Under the pieces are notes generated by a model that worked only from the letters and a program-made list of their open reading frames with translations, searched no databases and was not told the origin of the DNA. DNA of 64,000 nucleotides from positions 1 to 64,000 of the forward strand of contig JAJYHT010000017.1 of NCBI GenBank assembly GCA_021784595.1, written 5' to 3'. The stretch is from Bacillota bacterium (GTDB taxonomy: Bacteria > Bacillota > Sulfobacillia > Sulfobacillales > Sulfobacillaceae). Positions 34,707 to 43,233 of this stretch are shown here, one piece after another. The first letter of the stretch is position 1. Each line of letters begins with the position of its first letter. The position numbers and the translations under genes were made by a program.

Positions 34707-35022
34707 AGAGTAGACCCTCCTGTTTTAAATTGTGTTTCGAAATCTGAGCCATTCACTCAGTATTATACCGCTTTTTAGAAAAACCCGTAGGACGGCGTCT
34801 AGATCCGAACAAATTTATCGGAAGGGCAATATTCCCTGAAAAAATAGAGATCATACTCTCGATCGTGTATGCCTAAAATTGTCTATTAAGGGAACACTAT
34901 CAACCGTGAGCCAGCATAAGATGATGCTCGCTACAAGCTCGCCGCGATGCATATTAGTAGGCTTCGCTTTCTGCCACGACTAGGCCATCTTTGATTTCCA
35001 CTTTAAGGCAGGAGGGGTCAGG
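34707..35022. other. Divergent intergenic region
   Basis: About 315 bases separating the Fe-S assembly operon from the next rightward genes. No gene, RNA or clear operator was seen. TTGACAC-like motifs are absent, and the promoters could not be fixed. Confidence 0.35.
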
Positions 35023-35418
35023 TTGAATAACACACAGCATCGCGCGCGGTTATGGCAGTTGATGTGGTGGAGTCTGCGCTTGAATTGGTCCCGTAATAAA
35101 ATACAGCGCCGGCGCGCACGCCACGAAATTCGGGTGATGTTGGAAGCGCGTTGGTGCTACTTGTTGCCGGATACGGTTCCGGGCTCGGCGTCAGGAGTGA
35201 TTCATGCGGTGTGGTTGGGCGCTGCTTTGGCGGCGCGTTCAATGGCCCGCTCTCCTAGACTGTCCACACATTTAACGATCCCCGTCGTGTTCGCCATGCG
35301 GCTTTTAGGACGAAAAAATATGAAAGCGTTGCTAGCCGCTTATTTAGCGTGGGTGTGGCTGTGGGACGTTGCCCGCGGAGTGAAAGCCGGTACCAGAACG
35401 TTGCAAAATCAAGGGTAG
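35023..35418 (+). CDS. Hypothetical basic protein with hydrophobic patches
   Basis: A 131-residue protein rich in arginine and tryptophan. The first 50 residues are very basic (R-R-R-A-R-H-E-I-R), and two moderately hydrophobic segments lie near 60-75 and 110-125. I recognise no family. The TTG start after AGGAGGGG is the only supported one. The next gene follows after about 65 bases, so the two may be expressed together with the quinoprotein genes. Confidence 0.55.
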   Translation: MNNTQHRARLWQLMWWSLRLNWSRNKIQRRRARHEIRVMLEARWCYLLPDTVPGSASGVIHAVWLGAALAARSMARSPRLSTHLTIPVVFAMRLLGRKNMKALLAAYLAWVWLWDVARGVKAGTRTLQNQG

Positions 35419-35482
35419 CCCCATTACTTGGCAACGCAAATTTACCCCTGTTTTGATTCGACGTCTCGCTATTGATGGTACA

Positions 35483-35989
35483 ATGACTCAGGATAGCGGG
35501 AAAGGGCGACGCATAGTGGCGGTTTGGCACCGTAGACATATAGGAATGTGGATAATTTTCTTGTCTTCGATAGGATTTTGGGTGTGGTCCCCCGTTACCG
35601 TGGCCGCATCCTTACCTTCGCACGTTGTGTTCAAGACCAGTCCGAGTCCCATTGTAGCGCCTTCCGACGTGACATTTATTGTGGTAACCCCTAAAGGCAA
35701 CACTGAGCGTCCAACCCAGATCACATTAACAGAGAATGAAACTTCGCACGAGTCGATAAAGTTTTCGGAAGTGGCACCCCATGAATTCGCGGCCACTGCC
35801 TCGGTGACATCGGTGGGGACTCTTGAATTGCAGGTTTTGGATGCAAGTGGAAAGGTTCTCTTTACACAACACGAGGTAGTGAAAAAAGCTCCCCCTCATT
35901 GGGGAAGTAAAATTATTATTGGGGGACTCTTTTTATTGGGCTCCTTGTACTATTGGCGACGCATGCAAAAATTTTCTCCACGCTCCTAA
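35483..35989 (+). CDS. Exported single-pass protein with an Ig-like domain
   Basis: The protein has a basic N-terminus, a signal-type helix (I-G-M-W-I-I-F-L-S-S-I-G-F), an outside domain of about 100 residues with a beta-sandwich pattern, and a C-terminal membrane helix followed by R-R-M-Q-K. This layout resembles FixH- or CopC/YtkA-like proteins but no signature settles it. The start is uncertain: the ATG chosen lacks a good ribosome binding site, and one 63 bases later is possible. It lies upstream of the quinoprotein and cytochrome c genes. Confidence 0.55.
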   Translation: MTQDSGKGRRIVAVWHRRHIGMWIIFLSSIGFWVWSPVTVAASLPSHVVFKTSPSPIVAPSDVTFIVVTPKGNTERPTQITLTENETSHESIKFSEVAPHEFAATASVTSVGTLELQVLDASGKVLFTQHEVVKKAPPHWGSKIIIGGLFLLGSLYYWRRMQKFSPRS

Positions 35990-36132
35990 TATGAATTCGA
36001 CGAGTCAATACTTAAGCAATTATTCAGCCTGTGATGCTTCCACGGGGTTAAAGGGTTGTGGTACATTGAGCGTTAGCACAGGTTGGCCAGGCTACGGCCA
36101 CCCTCAGTACTTGTGAACAAGGAGAGCCAGCG

Positions 36133-37857
36133 ATGAACCGCCTTCGACGCTATTGGATTTGGATTTTGCCGGTTTTGGTGGGAGTGGCCATGGGGTTGAC
36201 TCTGTCCCAAACCTCGACTTCTAATCCCACGGCCCTTGCGACAACTCATGTAGGCCCGGTCAGCTTCACCAAATACGGAATGAATGACAGCAACAACGCG
36301 GTATTTGAAGGTCCGCAGGTGGCGGGTTGGAGCCAAAGCTGGACCTATACCGCGACAGAACCGCTACAACAGGCTTCAGTGGCCAATGGTGTGGTCTATG
36401 CATCGGGCGACGGCGGGAACCTGGCATCGCAGAGCAACGACCTGATTTACGCGTTGGATGCGCAATCCGGCAGTTTGTTGTGGTCGCGTCATTTGGACAA
36501 TATGTCTATGACCACACCCGTGGTGGCCGATGGCATGGTGTTCGTCGGCTCCGGGACGCAAGGATTTCAAGGATCCAATCTGCGCAATGTGGACAATCTA
36601 AACGCGCAGCATATTGTCCGCGGCACCGGCCCTAATGCGATATATGCCTTGGACGCTGCAAACGGTCAAGTTGTCTGGGAATATCGAACGTTGGGAGAAA
36701 ACATGCCGACGTTTATCTATAGTCAAGGCACTTTGTATGTGGCCAATGGCAATGGTGCGGTGTATGCCTTCAACGCGCGCACGGGAGTGCGTCAATGGAA
36801 AGTCTCGATTGGGTCGTACGTCAGTATGTCGTCTCCGACGCTGGCCAATGGGGTTCTCTATGTTTCGGGAGCTCATCCCTATGACTTGTACGCGATTAAT
36901 GTGGCAACCCATCAACTTATGTGGGCGGCGCCGGTGCCAGGAGTTTTCGCGGGAACGGACGATAGTTCGCTGGCATTTGCCAACAACATGGTGTATTTGA
37001 TGGGAACCATTGGCAGCTGGACTAAACCGTCCTCCGTGGTCTTCGCATTTAATCCCGATGGCCAGCTGGCCTGGCAAACCGTGCTTGGATCGGGCGCCTT
37101 ACCAACCGATATCGAGGTTTCAGCCCCGGTAGCCGTAGGAACCACGCTTTATGTGGGAAGTCCCATAACTAATGCAGAATATGCATTAAATGCGTTGTCG
37201 GGCAAGGTTCTATGGACCTTTGACGCGGCGGGCCCAGTGTCAGAGTCGCCAGCTGTGGTCAATAACATTTTGTACTTTGGCGATGGTACCGGAATGTTTT
37301 ATGCCATCGATGCTTCAAACGGGAAGGAGATTGCTTCCAAAGCGCTCACGGGGTCATTTGCTGCGGACTATCCGGTAGTGGTGGGACAAACTATTTACCA
37401 GCCGGATGAAAACGGCCAATTGTTTGCAATCCCGTTTAGCGACTTAACCCCTGCCGCTCTTCACGCCGCACCGAATATCCCGATTCCTACGGGAGTGTTG
37501 GGCGTAGACATCAAGAAAGGCGAAGCCCTATTTATGGGAACAAGTCTGTCCCCGATTGGATTGTCGTGCGACACCTGCCATGTGGGTGGAGGAACCTTGA
37601 CATCTTTTCACGATGGTATTGTAGTGCCCAGCCTTTTGGGTGCCGCGTCAGGATTTCCTAAAATCGTCAATGGGAAAATCAAGACGTTGGACGGTCAGAT
37701 CAACCATTGCATCAAGGGCATGGGAGGAAAACCCTTAACCGTCAGCAGTCCAGACATGTTGGAACTGAACCTATATCTTCATTGGTTGTCGAGTGGCTGG
37801 ACGGAGCATTTGGTTAGCGGAACCAGTTCGGGATCATCTAGTGGGGGCTGCAAGTAG
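36133..37857 (+). CDS. PQQ-like beta-propeller with C-terminal haem c domain
   Basis: A 574-residue exported protein. A membrane signal (residues 8-25) precedes about seven propeller blades with repeated L-Y-x-x-x-x-x-G-x-x-Y-A-L-D-A-x-x-G-x-x-x-W patterns. Near residue 478 stands C-D-T-C-H, a covalent haem c site. It is followed by I-N-H-C-I-K-G-M-G-G-K-P-L and M-L-E-L-N-L-Y-L-H-W-L-S-S-G, which recall the haem domains of thiosulfate dehydrogenase TsdA and SoxA. It may oxidise a small substrate, possibly a sulfur compound, and pass electrons to the small cytochrome c encoded directly downstream. The substrate is unknown. Confidence 0.82.
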   Translation: MNRLRRYWIWILPVLVGVAMGLTLSQTSTSNPTALATTHVGPVSFTKYGMNDSNNAVFEGPQVAGWSQSWTYTATEPLQQASVANGVVYASGDGGNLASQSNDLIYALDAQSGSLLWSRHLDNMSMTTPVVADGMVFVGSGTQGFQGSNLRNVDNLNAQHIVRGTGPNAIYALDAANGQVVWEYRTLGENMPTFIYSQGTLYVANGNGAVYAFNARTGVRQWKVSIGSYVSMSSPTLANGVLYVSGAHPYDLYAINVATHQLMWAAPVPGVFAGTDDSSLAFANNMVYLMGTIGSWTKPSSVVFAFNPDGQLAWQTVLGSGALPTDIEVSAPVAVGTTLYVGSPITNAEYALNALSGKVLWTFDAAGPVSESPAVVNNILYFGDGTGMFYAIDASNGKEIASKALTGSFAADYPVVVGQTIYQPDENGQLFAIPFSDLTPAALHAAPNIPIPTGVLGVDIKKGEALFMGTSLSPIGLSCDTCHVGGGTLTSFHDGIVVPSLLGAASGFPKIVNGKIKTLDGQINHCIKGMGGKPLTVSSPDMLELNLYLHWLSSGWTEHLVSGTSSGSSSGGCK

Positions 37858-38232
37858 ATGAAGGGTCGGCAATTATGGGGCTTTGTGGCAGTTATGATTG
37901 TTGTTTTGACGATTGGAGGAGTATTGTGGTACCAACACCAACAAGCAGTAGCCACAATCCAGTTGCAAACCAGGGAAGCCACCGCGGGCCAGGCGCTCTT
38001 TGCGGCGATGTGTGAAACTTGTCATGGGCCGGGCGGCAACGGAGCCGGCGGGGCGCCTGTACTGAACGACGGGGCCGTCCTGCAAAAATATTCGACGCCA
38101 GCTAGCCTAAGTGCATTCATTAGTTCCAACATGCCGGCCAGCGATCCAGGGATATTAACCACTCAGGAGGCTACCGATTTAACACTCTATATCTTCCAAT
38201 TGAGTCACCAGTTTCCTCCCACTCACGGCTAG
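37858..38232 (+). CDS. Membrane-anchored monohaem cytochrome c
   Basis: The 124-residue protein has an uncleaved N-terminal helix (residues 8-26) and one haem site, C-E-T-C-H, near residue 52. The likely methionine ligand is in S-N-M-P-A-S, giving a class I cytochrome c on the outer face of the membrane. Its ATG follows the stop codon of the quinoprotein gene directly. The pair is therefore likely to be a dedicated dehydrogenase and electron acceptor. Confidence 0.9.
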   Translation: MKGRQLWGFVAVMIVVLTIGGVLWYQHQQAVATIQLQTREATAGQALFAAMCETCHGPGGNGAGGAPVLNDGAVLQKYSTPASLSAFISSNMPASDPGILTTQEATDLTLYIFQLSHQFPPTHG

Positions 38233-38294
38233 CAGTTGAAGTCCCCCTGAGGGGAATGTACAATGGAGGCATGGTTTGAAAGGGAGGGCCACTG

Positions 38295-39164
38295 TTGTTG
38301 AGGTATGTCCGTGCCTCTGTCGAGGATCAGGAGAAGGTTCGTGAGTTTTTAAGGCAGTTTGTTGATGATTATCTGGCAGGTCAGATTGAAGAACTTGTGG
38401 CCCAGCGACAGGGCGGTTTATACCTCGCGTTGGATGAAGAACAAATTATTGGCACGGCGGTTGTATTGTTACCTAAGCGGCACGAGGCTTACTTGGGCGG
38501 CGTGCGCATTGCGCCATCCCGGCAAGCGACAGGGCTTGCGGAGGAATTTGCGCAGTTTCAAGTGGATGAGGCCAAACGCCTTGGGGCTGGGGTAGCCCGG
38601 GCGTTAATTCACCAAGACAATCAAGCCTCATTGCATATTTTAAAGGATGTTATGGGGTTTCATGTCGTTGATGGTTGGATGGTTGGGACCTTAAGCGGAT
38701 TTGATGCACCTGAAATCCCTCCGATGGAAGCCGGACCCGCGTGGGCGGTGGACAAGGAACGGATTGTGGCGTTTTGGTCACAGGTTCCAGAGGATTTATG
38801 GGCAAGCAAAAATCTATGGGCACCGCATAGTCTGACCATGGAGGACATTTGGCAAAGATTTGAGGCGAGTGGGGTGGCTGTGTCGCCCCAGACCTTGAAT
38901 CAAGAGATCGACACATTGGCAATGTATCGCTTGGGTCTAGACAAAGTCCTTTATCTGAATTATTTTCGCACCAGCGGAGGGCACTTGACCCGGGAACTTT
39001 TGGATTACTTATGGATTGAAGCGCGCGCATGGGGAGTAGATCGGCTGCAGTATGGGCTGCCTCGGAAGCAAGCGGAAAATCTTTTAAGCGTAACGGGCCT
39101 TATTCCGACCGACACATGGTCCGGACTCGTTCTGGAAACAGACCTGTCTTTGACACGCGAGTAG
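38295..39164 (+). CDS. GNAT-family acetyltransferase, two-domain
   Basis: The first ~140 residues form a GNAT domain with V-R-I-A-P-S-R-Q-A-T-G-L for acetyl-CoA and I-H-Q-D-N-Q-A-S-L-H-I-L-K-D. The second half looks like a degenerate second GNAT or a GNAT-like C-terminal domain. The substrate is unknown. The TTG start (a second TTG follows directly) is preceded by AAAGGGAGGG. It lies three bases before the PIG-V-like gene and heads a cluster of membrane glycosylation genes. Confidence 0.75.
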   Translation: MLRYVRASVEDQEKVREFLRQFVDDYLAGQIEELVAQRQGGLYLALDEEQIIGTAVVLLPKRHEAYLGGVRIAPSRQATGLAEEFAQFQVDEAKRLGAGVARALIHQDNQASLHILKDVMGFHVVDGWMVGTLSGFDAPEIPPMEAGPAWAVDKERIVAFWSQVPEDLWASKNLWAPHSLTMEDIWQRFEASGVAVSPQTLNQEIDTLAMYRLGLDKVLYLNYFRTSGGHLTRELLDYLWIEARAWGVDRLQYGLPRKQAENLLSVTGLIPTDTWSGLVLETDLSLTRE

Positions 39165-39167
39165 CTG

Positions 39168-40343
39168 ATGGGGGTACGTTATAGAAAGTGGCTCAGCCAG
39201 TGGAAGACGGACTGGTGGCCACAGCCCGAGGCTATGCGCGAAATTTGGCAGTTGCTGCTGTTTAGTCGGATAGCTCTGGTGTTGGTCGGGTGGATAGGCT
39301 TAGCGCGATTTTCCTGGCGTTACTATTCACCGCAGTTCAATGTTACCGGCAATCCCTTGGTGCTGATGTGGATTCGTTGGGATGCCATGTGGTATACTCG
39401 CATCGCTTTGCACGGGTATTGGACTCAAGCACTGGCGTTCTTCCCGTTGTATCCTTTGCTGATTGCCGCTGTGCATTGGGCTACGTTTACTGGTCTGACA
39501 GTTTATAGCGCGGCCTTGGTGGTGTCTAACCTGGGATTGATGGCGTTTTCCGTGACTTTTTACGGTTTGGTCAACGAGTATTTTGACGACGCCACGGCTC
39601 GCCGAGCCGTGTGGATGATCATTATGTTTCCTACAGCGTTTTTTTTATCTGCAGCCTATACCGAGCCAATTTTTCTATTCTTCAGCACCGCCGTGTTTTG
39701 GTTGGCTAAGCGAAGACGCTATTGGCTGGCGGGACTTTTTGGAATGTTGGCTGCACTGACCCGTAATGAAGGAGTATTTACGGTCATTCCTATTTTATGG
39801 GCTTATTATCGAGACTATGGCTTCCGTTTTCGAAAACGTCTGTTGTCTGTTTTGGGCATTCCGATTGGAATCGTGGCCTATATGATTTATCAATGGGTGG
39901 ATTTTGGGACGCCCTTAGCTTTTATACAGGCGGAATCCTATTGGGGGCGCCATATTACTTGGCCGTGGGTGGGCATTGGATTAGCAATTCAGGAGATATT
40001 CAGGGGCAGTCCATTGCAGGCTAACACAGTGCTGAGTATGATAGACTTAGTTTCTGCGATCGGTTTTATTGCTTTATGGATCTATGGCTGGCGCAAGCGG
40101 TTTCCTTGGGACTGGTTGGCTTATTGGGGGATTTTGCTGTTGATTGATATTTCTGCTCCAGATATTAACGGCAGGAGCCCATTATTGAGCATGTCTCGAT
40201 TGGTGCTGATTTTGTTTCCGGGATTTGTCGCGTTGGGTATACTATCAGAGAACGATACCTGGCGTAGATTTTTGCAATGGACATTACCAGCGTTGCAAAT
40301 GGTCTTTTTCTTGTTGTTTGCAACATGGCGGTGGATTGCGTAA
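39168..40343 (+). CDS. PIG-V-like membrane mannosyltransferase
   Basis: A 391-residue protein with about nine to ten membrane segments. The outer loop after helix 1 reads W-I-R-W-D-A-M-W-Y-T-R-I-A, and after it F-F-P-L-Y-P-L-L. These are the catalytic-loop signatures of PIG-V-type GT-C glycosyltransferases, which use polyprenyl-phosphate mannose. The Dpm1-like gene 20 bases downstream would make exactly that donor. The acceptor, perhaps a glycolipid or surface protein, is unknown. Confidence 0.85.
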   Translation: MGVRYRKWLSQWKTDWWPQPEAMREIWQLLLFSRIALVLVGWIGLARFSWRYYSPQFNVTGNPLVLMWIRWDAMWYTRIALHGYWTQALAFFPLYPLLIAAVHWATFTGLTVYSAALVVSNLGLMAFSVTFYGLVNEYFDDATARRAVWMIIMFPTAFFLSAAYTEPIFLFFSTAVFWLAKRRRYWLAGLFGMLAALTRNEGVFTVIPILWAYYRDYGFRFRKRLLSVLGIPIGIVAYMIYQWVDFGTPLAFIQAESYWGRHITWPWVGIGLAIQEIFRGSPLQANTVLSMIDLVSAIGFIALWIYGWRKRFPWDWLAYWGILLLIDISAPDINGRSPLLSMSRLVLILFPGFVALGILSENDTWRRFLQWTLPALQMVFFLLFATWRWIA

Positions 40344-40362
40344 AAAGTTGGGGGGCAAGTGC

Positions 40363-41115
40363 ATGCGGGCCTTGGTAGTCATTCCGACTTACAATGAGTT
40401 GGGAAATCTCTCGCCGTTAGTGGAGAGCATTTTGAGCCAGGGAAACATGTTTGATGTGATGGTGATTGACGATGGATCACCGGACGGAACCGGGATTTTA
40501 GCGGATCACTTAAAAGAATCCTATCCCGGACGTGTAGAGGTTATTCATCGACAAGGGAAACTGGGATTGGCTACTGCGTATTTAGCAGGTTTTCGCTATG
40601 GGTTAGTTAAGGGATATGACTTGTTGTTTGAAATGGATGCGGATTTCTCCCACAATCCTCAATATTTGCCGCAATTTGTGGCAACCATGGCATCTGAGGG
40701 CGCAGACGTGGTCCTGGGCTCCCGTTACATGCCGGGCGGTGGTGTGACGCGCTGGCCTTGGTATCGTCAAGTCATTTCGCGCGGCGGGTCCCTTTATGCG
40801 GGAGTGATGCTAGGCATCTCGGTGCGGGATGTTACCGGAGGATTTAAGTGCTTCAGCCGTAAAGTGTTGGAAACCATTGATCTGGAATCAATTCAGTCAT
40901 CGGGTTATGGTTTTCAAATCGAAATGACCTATCGGGCAATTAAGGCAGGGTTCCGGGTAGTGGAAATGCCTATCGTCTTTGAAGAGCGTCGAGAGGGTTC
41001 GAGTAAAATGTCCCCATCGATTTTTATAGAAGCTTTGTGGATGGTTGCCAAAATGCGCGCTCAATCAGTTTTAAAACCGGAGAATCAAACTGCTGGCGAT
41101 CGTGCTCGTTCGTAA
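40363..41115 (+). CDS. Polyprenol-phosphate mannose synthase (Dpm1-like, GT2)
   Basis: The enzyme moves mannose from GDP-mannose to a polyprenyl phosphate. It has the GT2 start V-I-P-T-Y-N-E, then V-I-D-D-G-S-P-D-G-T, the catalytic D-A-D-F-S-H and the Dpm1-type D-V-T-G-G-F-K-C-F. At about 250 residues it has no membrane helices of its own; the GtrA-like gene just downstream may supply them. The ATG is chosen because everything upstream in this frame lies inside the PIG-V gene. Confidence 0.9.
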   Translation: MRALVVIPTYNELGNLSPLVESILSQGNMFDVMVIDDGSPDGTGILADHLKESYPGRVEVIHRQGKLGLATAYLAGFRYGLVKGYDLLFEMDADFSHNPQYLPQFVATMASEGADVVLGSRYMPGGGVTRWPWYRQVISRGGSLYAGVMLGISVRDVTGGFKCFSRKVLETIDLESIQSSGYGFQIEMTYRAIKAGFRVVEMPIVFEERREGSSKMSPSIFIEALWMVAKMRAQSVLKPENQTAGDRARS

Positions 41116-41121
41116 CCGTTG

Positions 41122-41640
41122 ATGCTGGGCAGACTGATTCGATATGGCATTATTGGTGTAACCGGAGTGATAGTGAACGTCGCGGTGCTGACTTTAGCAC
41201 GGCGACTTTTCCCTGGATTGCCGACCATCACTTACGTTTTTGCGGTGGAAGCATCAATTGTAAGCAACTATGTGTTGAATGCGTGGTTTACCTTTCGCCA
41301 ATCACCAACCTGGCCTAAAATGGGTCAATATAACATCGTATCGGTTGGTGGGCTGCTGATTCAGACCGGGGTCTATCGGGTGGTGCTGGCCCATCCCTGG
41401 AATGACGCGCTACAGCAATATCTTACGAAATATCATGGGGCCTTAGTCCATGTTTGGTGGGCGTCCCTCTTGACGAATCCTCACTGGAATTATCTCATAG
41501 CCGACTTATGCGCCATTCCTTTTGGGACTGTTGTTGGATTCGTGCTGTCGGCTTTTTGGGTATTTCGTCCATCGGAGGTGGATGACGATGGAACGCCAGA
41601 TGCCACCCTGGAACGCGAGCGTGCTAGGGGCGATCACTGA
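41122..41640 (+). CDS. GtrA-family membrane protein
   Basis: A protein of about 172 residues with four membrane segments and the GtrA signature at its start: L-I-R-Y-G-I-I-G-V-T-G-V. This is followed by V-S-N-Y-V-L-N-A-W-F-T-F. GtrA proteins are proposed to flip polyprenyl-linked sugars. An insertion between helices 3 and 4 (W-N-D-A-L-Q-Q-Y...) makes it longer than usual. Its end overlaps the next gene by about 50 bases. Confidence 0.87.
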   Translation: MLGRLIRYGIIGVTGVIVNVAVLTLARRLFPGLPTITYVFAVEASIVSNYVLNAWFTFRQSPTWPKMGQYNIVSVGGLLIQTGVYRVVLAHPWNDALQQYLTKYHGALVHVWWASLLTNPHWNYLIADLCAIPFGTVVGFVLSAFWVFRPSEVDDDGTPDATLERERARGDH

Positions 41641-42358
41641 TGCCGGGCTGGCTATGATGGCCAGCGGGGCTGAGGTGTCGCGGGTCGAAGATACCGTGGA
41701 ACGTTTAGCCCGGGCATACGGGATCGAGACCATAGACGTGGTGGCGCTGCCTACGGCCCTTTTTGTTTCTACGCCTGAGGGTACTTTATTGCGGCGCATA
41801 CGGCGGCGTTCGGTCAATTTGGCCGCTATGGCGGCCATTAATCAACTTTCTCGCGATGTGGCGGCCGAACCTATCGGAGTAGAGGAATTCCATGAAAAAT
41901 TGGCCCAAGCCAGCACTCTTGCGCCCTACGGACCAGGCAAATCCTTGATCTTCGCAGCAGGGGCTGCGGGACTAATCAGTCAGTTGATGGGTGGTCATTT
42001 GGTCGATATCCTGCCAGCCGCGGTGTCTGGTGTATTCACCCAATTGGTTCGCCAAAGGTTGCGCACGACCACCATCCCCGGTAGCCTAGGCGACCTGTTG
42101 GCCGCTATCGTGGCGGTATTCCCCGCTTTGGCAGCAGCACAGGATCCCATATTTCAGCCAGGTTCCATTTTGGTGGGCGGGATCATGATATTGGCGCCAG
42201 GCCTCTTGTTGACTACTGCTGTGCGAGACGGCATCGCGGGCGATCTTTTGTCGGCGGCGGGCCGGCTCTTGGAGGCCATATTGGTCGGGGCCGCAGTCGC
42301 GGCGGGAGCGAGTCTGCCTCTTTATGCATACCTGGCGTTGGGAGGGCGTTGGCCGTGA
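41588..42358 (+). CDS. ThrE-type threonine/serine exporter, large (N-terminal) subunit
   Basis: This is a DUF1212/YjjP-like protein. It has a cytoplasmic first ~110 residues with M-A-S-G-A-E-V-S-R-V-E-D-T (the family's G-A-E-x-x-R-x-E) followed by five hydrophobic segments. Together with the next gene it forms the split version of the ThrE exporter. The ATG seven bases after CGGAGGTGG is the start. It overlaps gtrA and, by four bases, the second subunit gene. Confidence 0.88.
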   Translation: MERQMPPWNASVLGAITDAGLAMMASGAEVSRVEDTVERLARAYGIETIDVVALPTALFVSTPEGTLLRRIRRRSVNLAAMAAINQLSRDVAAEPIGVEEFHEKLAQASTLAPYGPGKSLIFAAGAAGLISQLMGGHLVDILPAAVSGVFTQLVRQRLRTTTIPGSLGDLLAAIVAVFPALAAAQDPIFQPGSILVGGIMILAPGLLLTTAVRDGIAGDLLSAAGRLLEAILVGAAVAAGASLPLYAYLALGGRWP

Positions 42359-42804
42359 TCCGCTCCTCTCTGTTTGCTGGTCTCACCACGGTCGCATTTG
42401 GGTATCTATATCAATTAGCCGGAGTCAATCTTTGGATCGCGGGAGCCATCGGGGCTTTGGCTTGGGCGGGGGCGTCTGTTATCGGAACGCTGACCGGCGC
42501 TGGTCTGCTGTCCAATTTTTTAGGGGCGCTGATTGTGGGAGTATTGGCAGAAATGGCGGCGGTGAGAAAACGGCAGCCAGTAACTCTTTTCATGGTGCCA
42601 GCAATTATATCCTTTGTGCCCGGCTATCTGGTGTACCAGTCAATGGTGGCTTTCTTAAAGGGACAATCCGCTGATGGAATTCGGATCGGCTTTACGGCGT
42701 TATTTGCGGCGGGTGCTCTGAGTTTGGGATTGGCCTTGGCGACTGCCGTCTTTCGGCCGATGCTCCGTCGTTGGTTGGCTCCACGAAAGCCGCCTGCAAC
42801 GTAA
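42355..42804 (+). CDS. ThrE-type exporter, small (C-terminal) subunit
   Basis: A YjjB/DUF3815-like protein of about 149 residues with five membrane segments and the motifs G-x-L-S-N-F-L-G-A and F-V-P-G-Y-L-V-Y, the latter conserved in the C-terminal half of ThrE. The GTG start overlaps the stop of the upstream subunit (GTGA), which couples translation. Substrates are likely threonine or serine, by family. Confidence 0.87.
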   Translation: MIRSSLFAGLTTVAFGYLYQLAGVNLWIAGAIGALAWAGASVIGTLTGAGLLSNFLGALIVGVLAEMAAVRKRQPVTLFMVPAIISFVPGYLVYQSMVAFLKGQSADGIRIGFTALFAAGALSLGLALATAVFRPMLRRWLAPRKPPAT

Positions 42805-42889
42805 ATCTTCCCTAAAGGGGTGAAAATGGCCCGTCTCGCGTGTATTAAAAGAGCGCATGAAGTGAAAGCTGAAAGAAAACGGCGGCAGG

Positions 42890-43183
42890 CTAATCGCGGC
42901 GGGGTATAAGGCCTTTTTGGTAGAGCGATTCGAGTACGCCTCCAGGGTTATGGCTTATCACGAAGATTTCTTGAGCTGCTCCGCTAGAGCGGCCAATCAG
43001 TTTAAGACCGCTGGGAGTAAAGTATTGAAACGAAAAGCCCATGGCTCCGCCCGACTTTCGGCTAATGATGCCAGGAATGACACCATCCACCAAGTCGAGA
43101 TCCGACAGTAGTTGGAGTCCCGGCTCCAAATCTTTGATGACATGATGTTGGCGTTTTACTTTGGAGTGCCGGTACTTGGCCAT
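42890..43183 (-). CDS. DUF2103-like small protein
   Basis: A 97-residue basic protein. K-H/R-H-S-K-V at the start, V-I-K-D-L-E, G-V-I-P-G-I-I and a late G-A-A-Q-E-I-F-V-I resemble DUF2103, a small family called predicted metal-binding. No cysteine cluster is present, so metal binding would depend on histidines. AAGGAGGGG precedes the ATG. It stands alone on the minus strand, and its function is unknown. Confidence 0.6.
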   Translation of the reverse strand: MAKYRHSKVKRQHHVIKDLEPGLQLLSDLDLVDGVIPGIISRKSGGAMGFSFQYFTPSGLKLIGRSSGAAQEIFVISHNPGGVLESLYQKGLIPRRD

Positions 43184-43233
43184 GGCGCCCCTCCTTCTTT
43201 AGACGATGGAGTCATTCTATTCTACCAAGGAAT

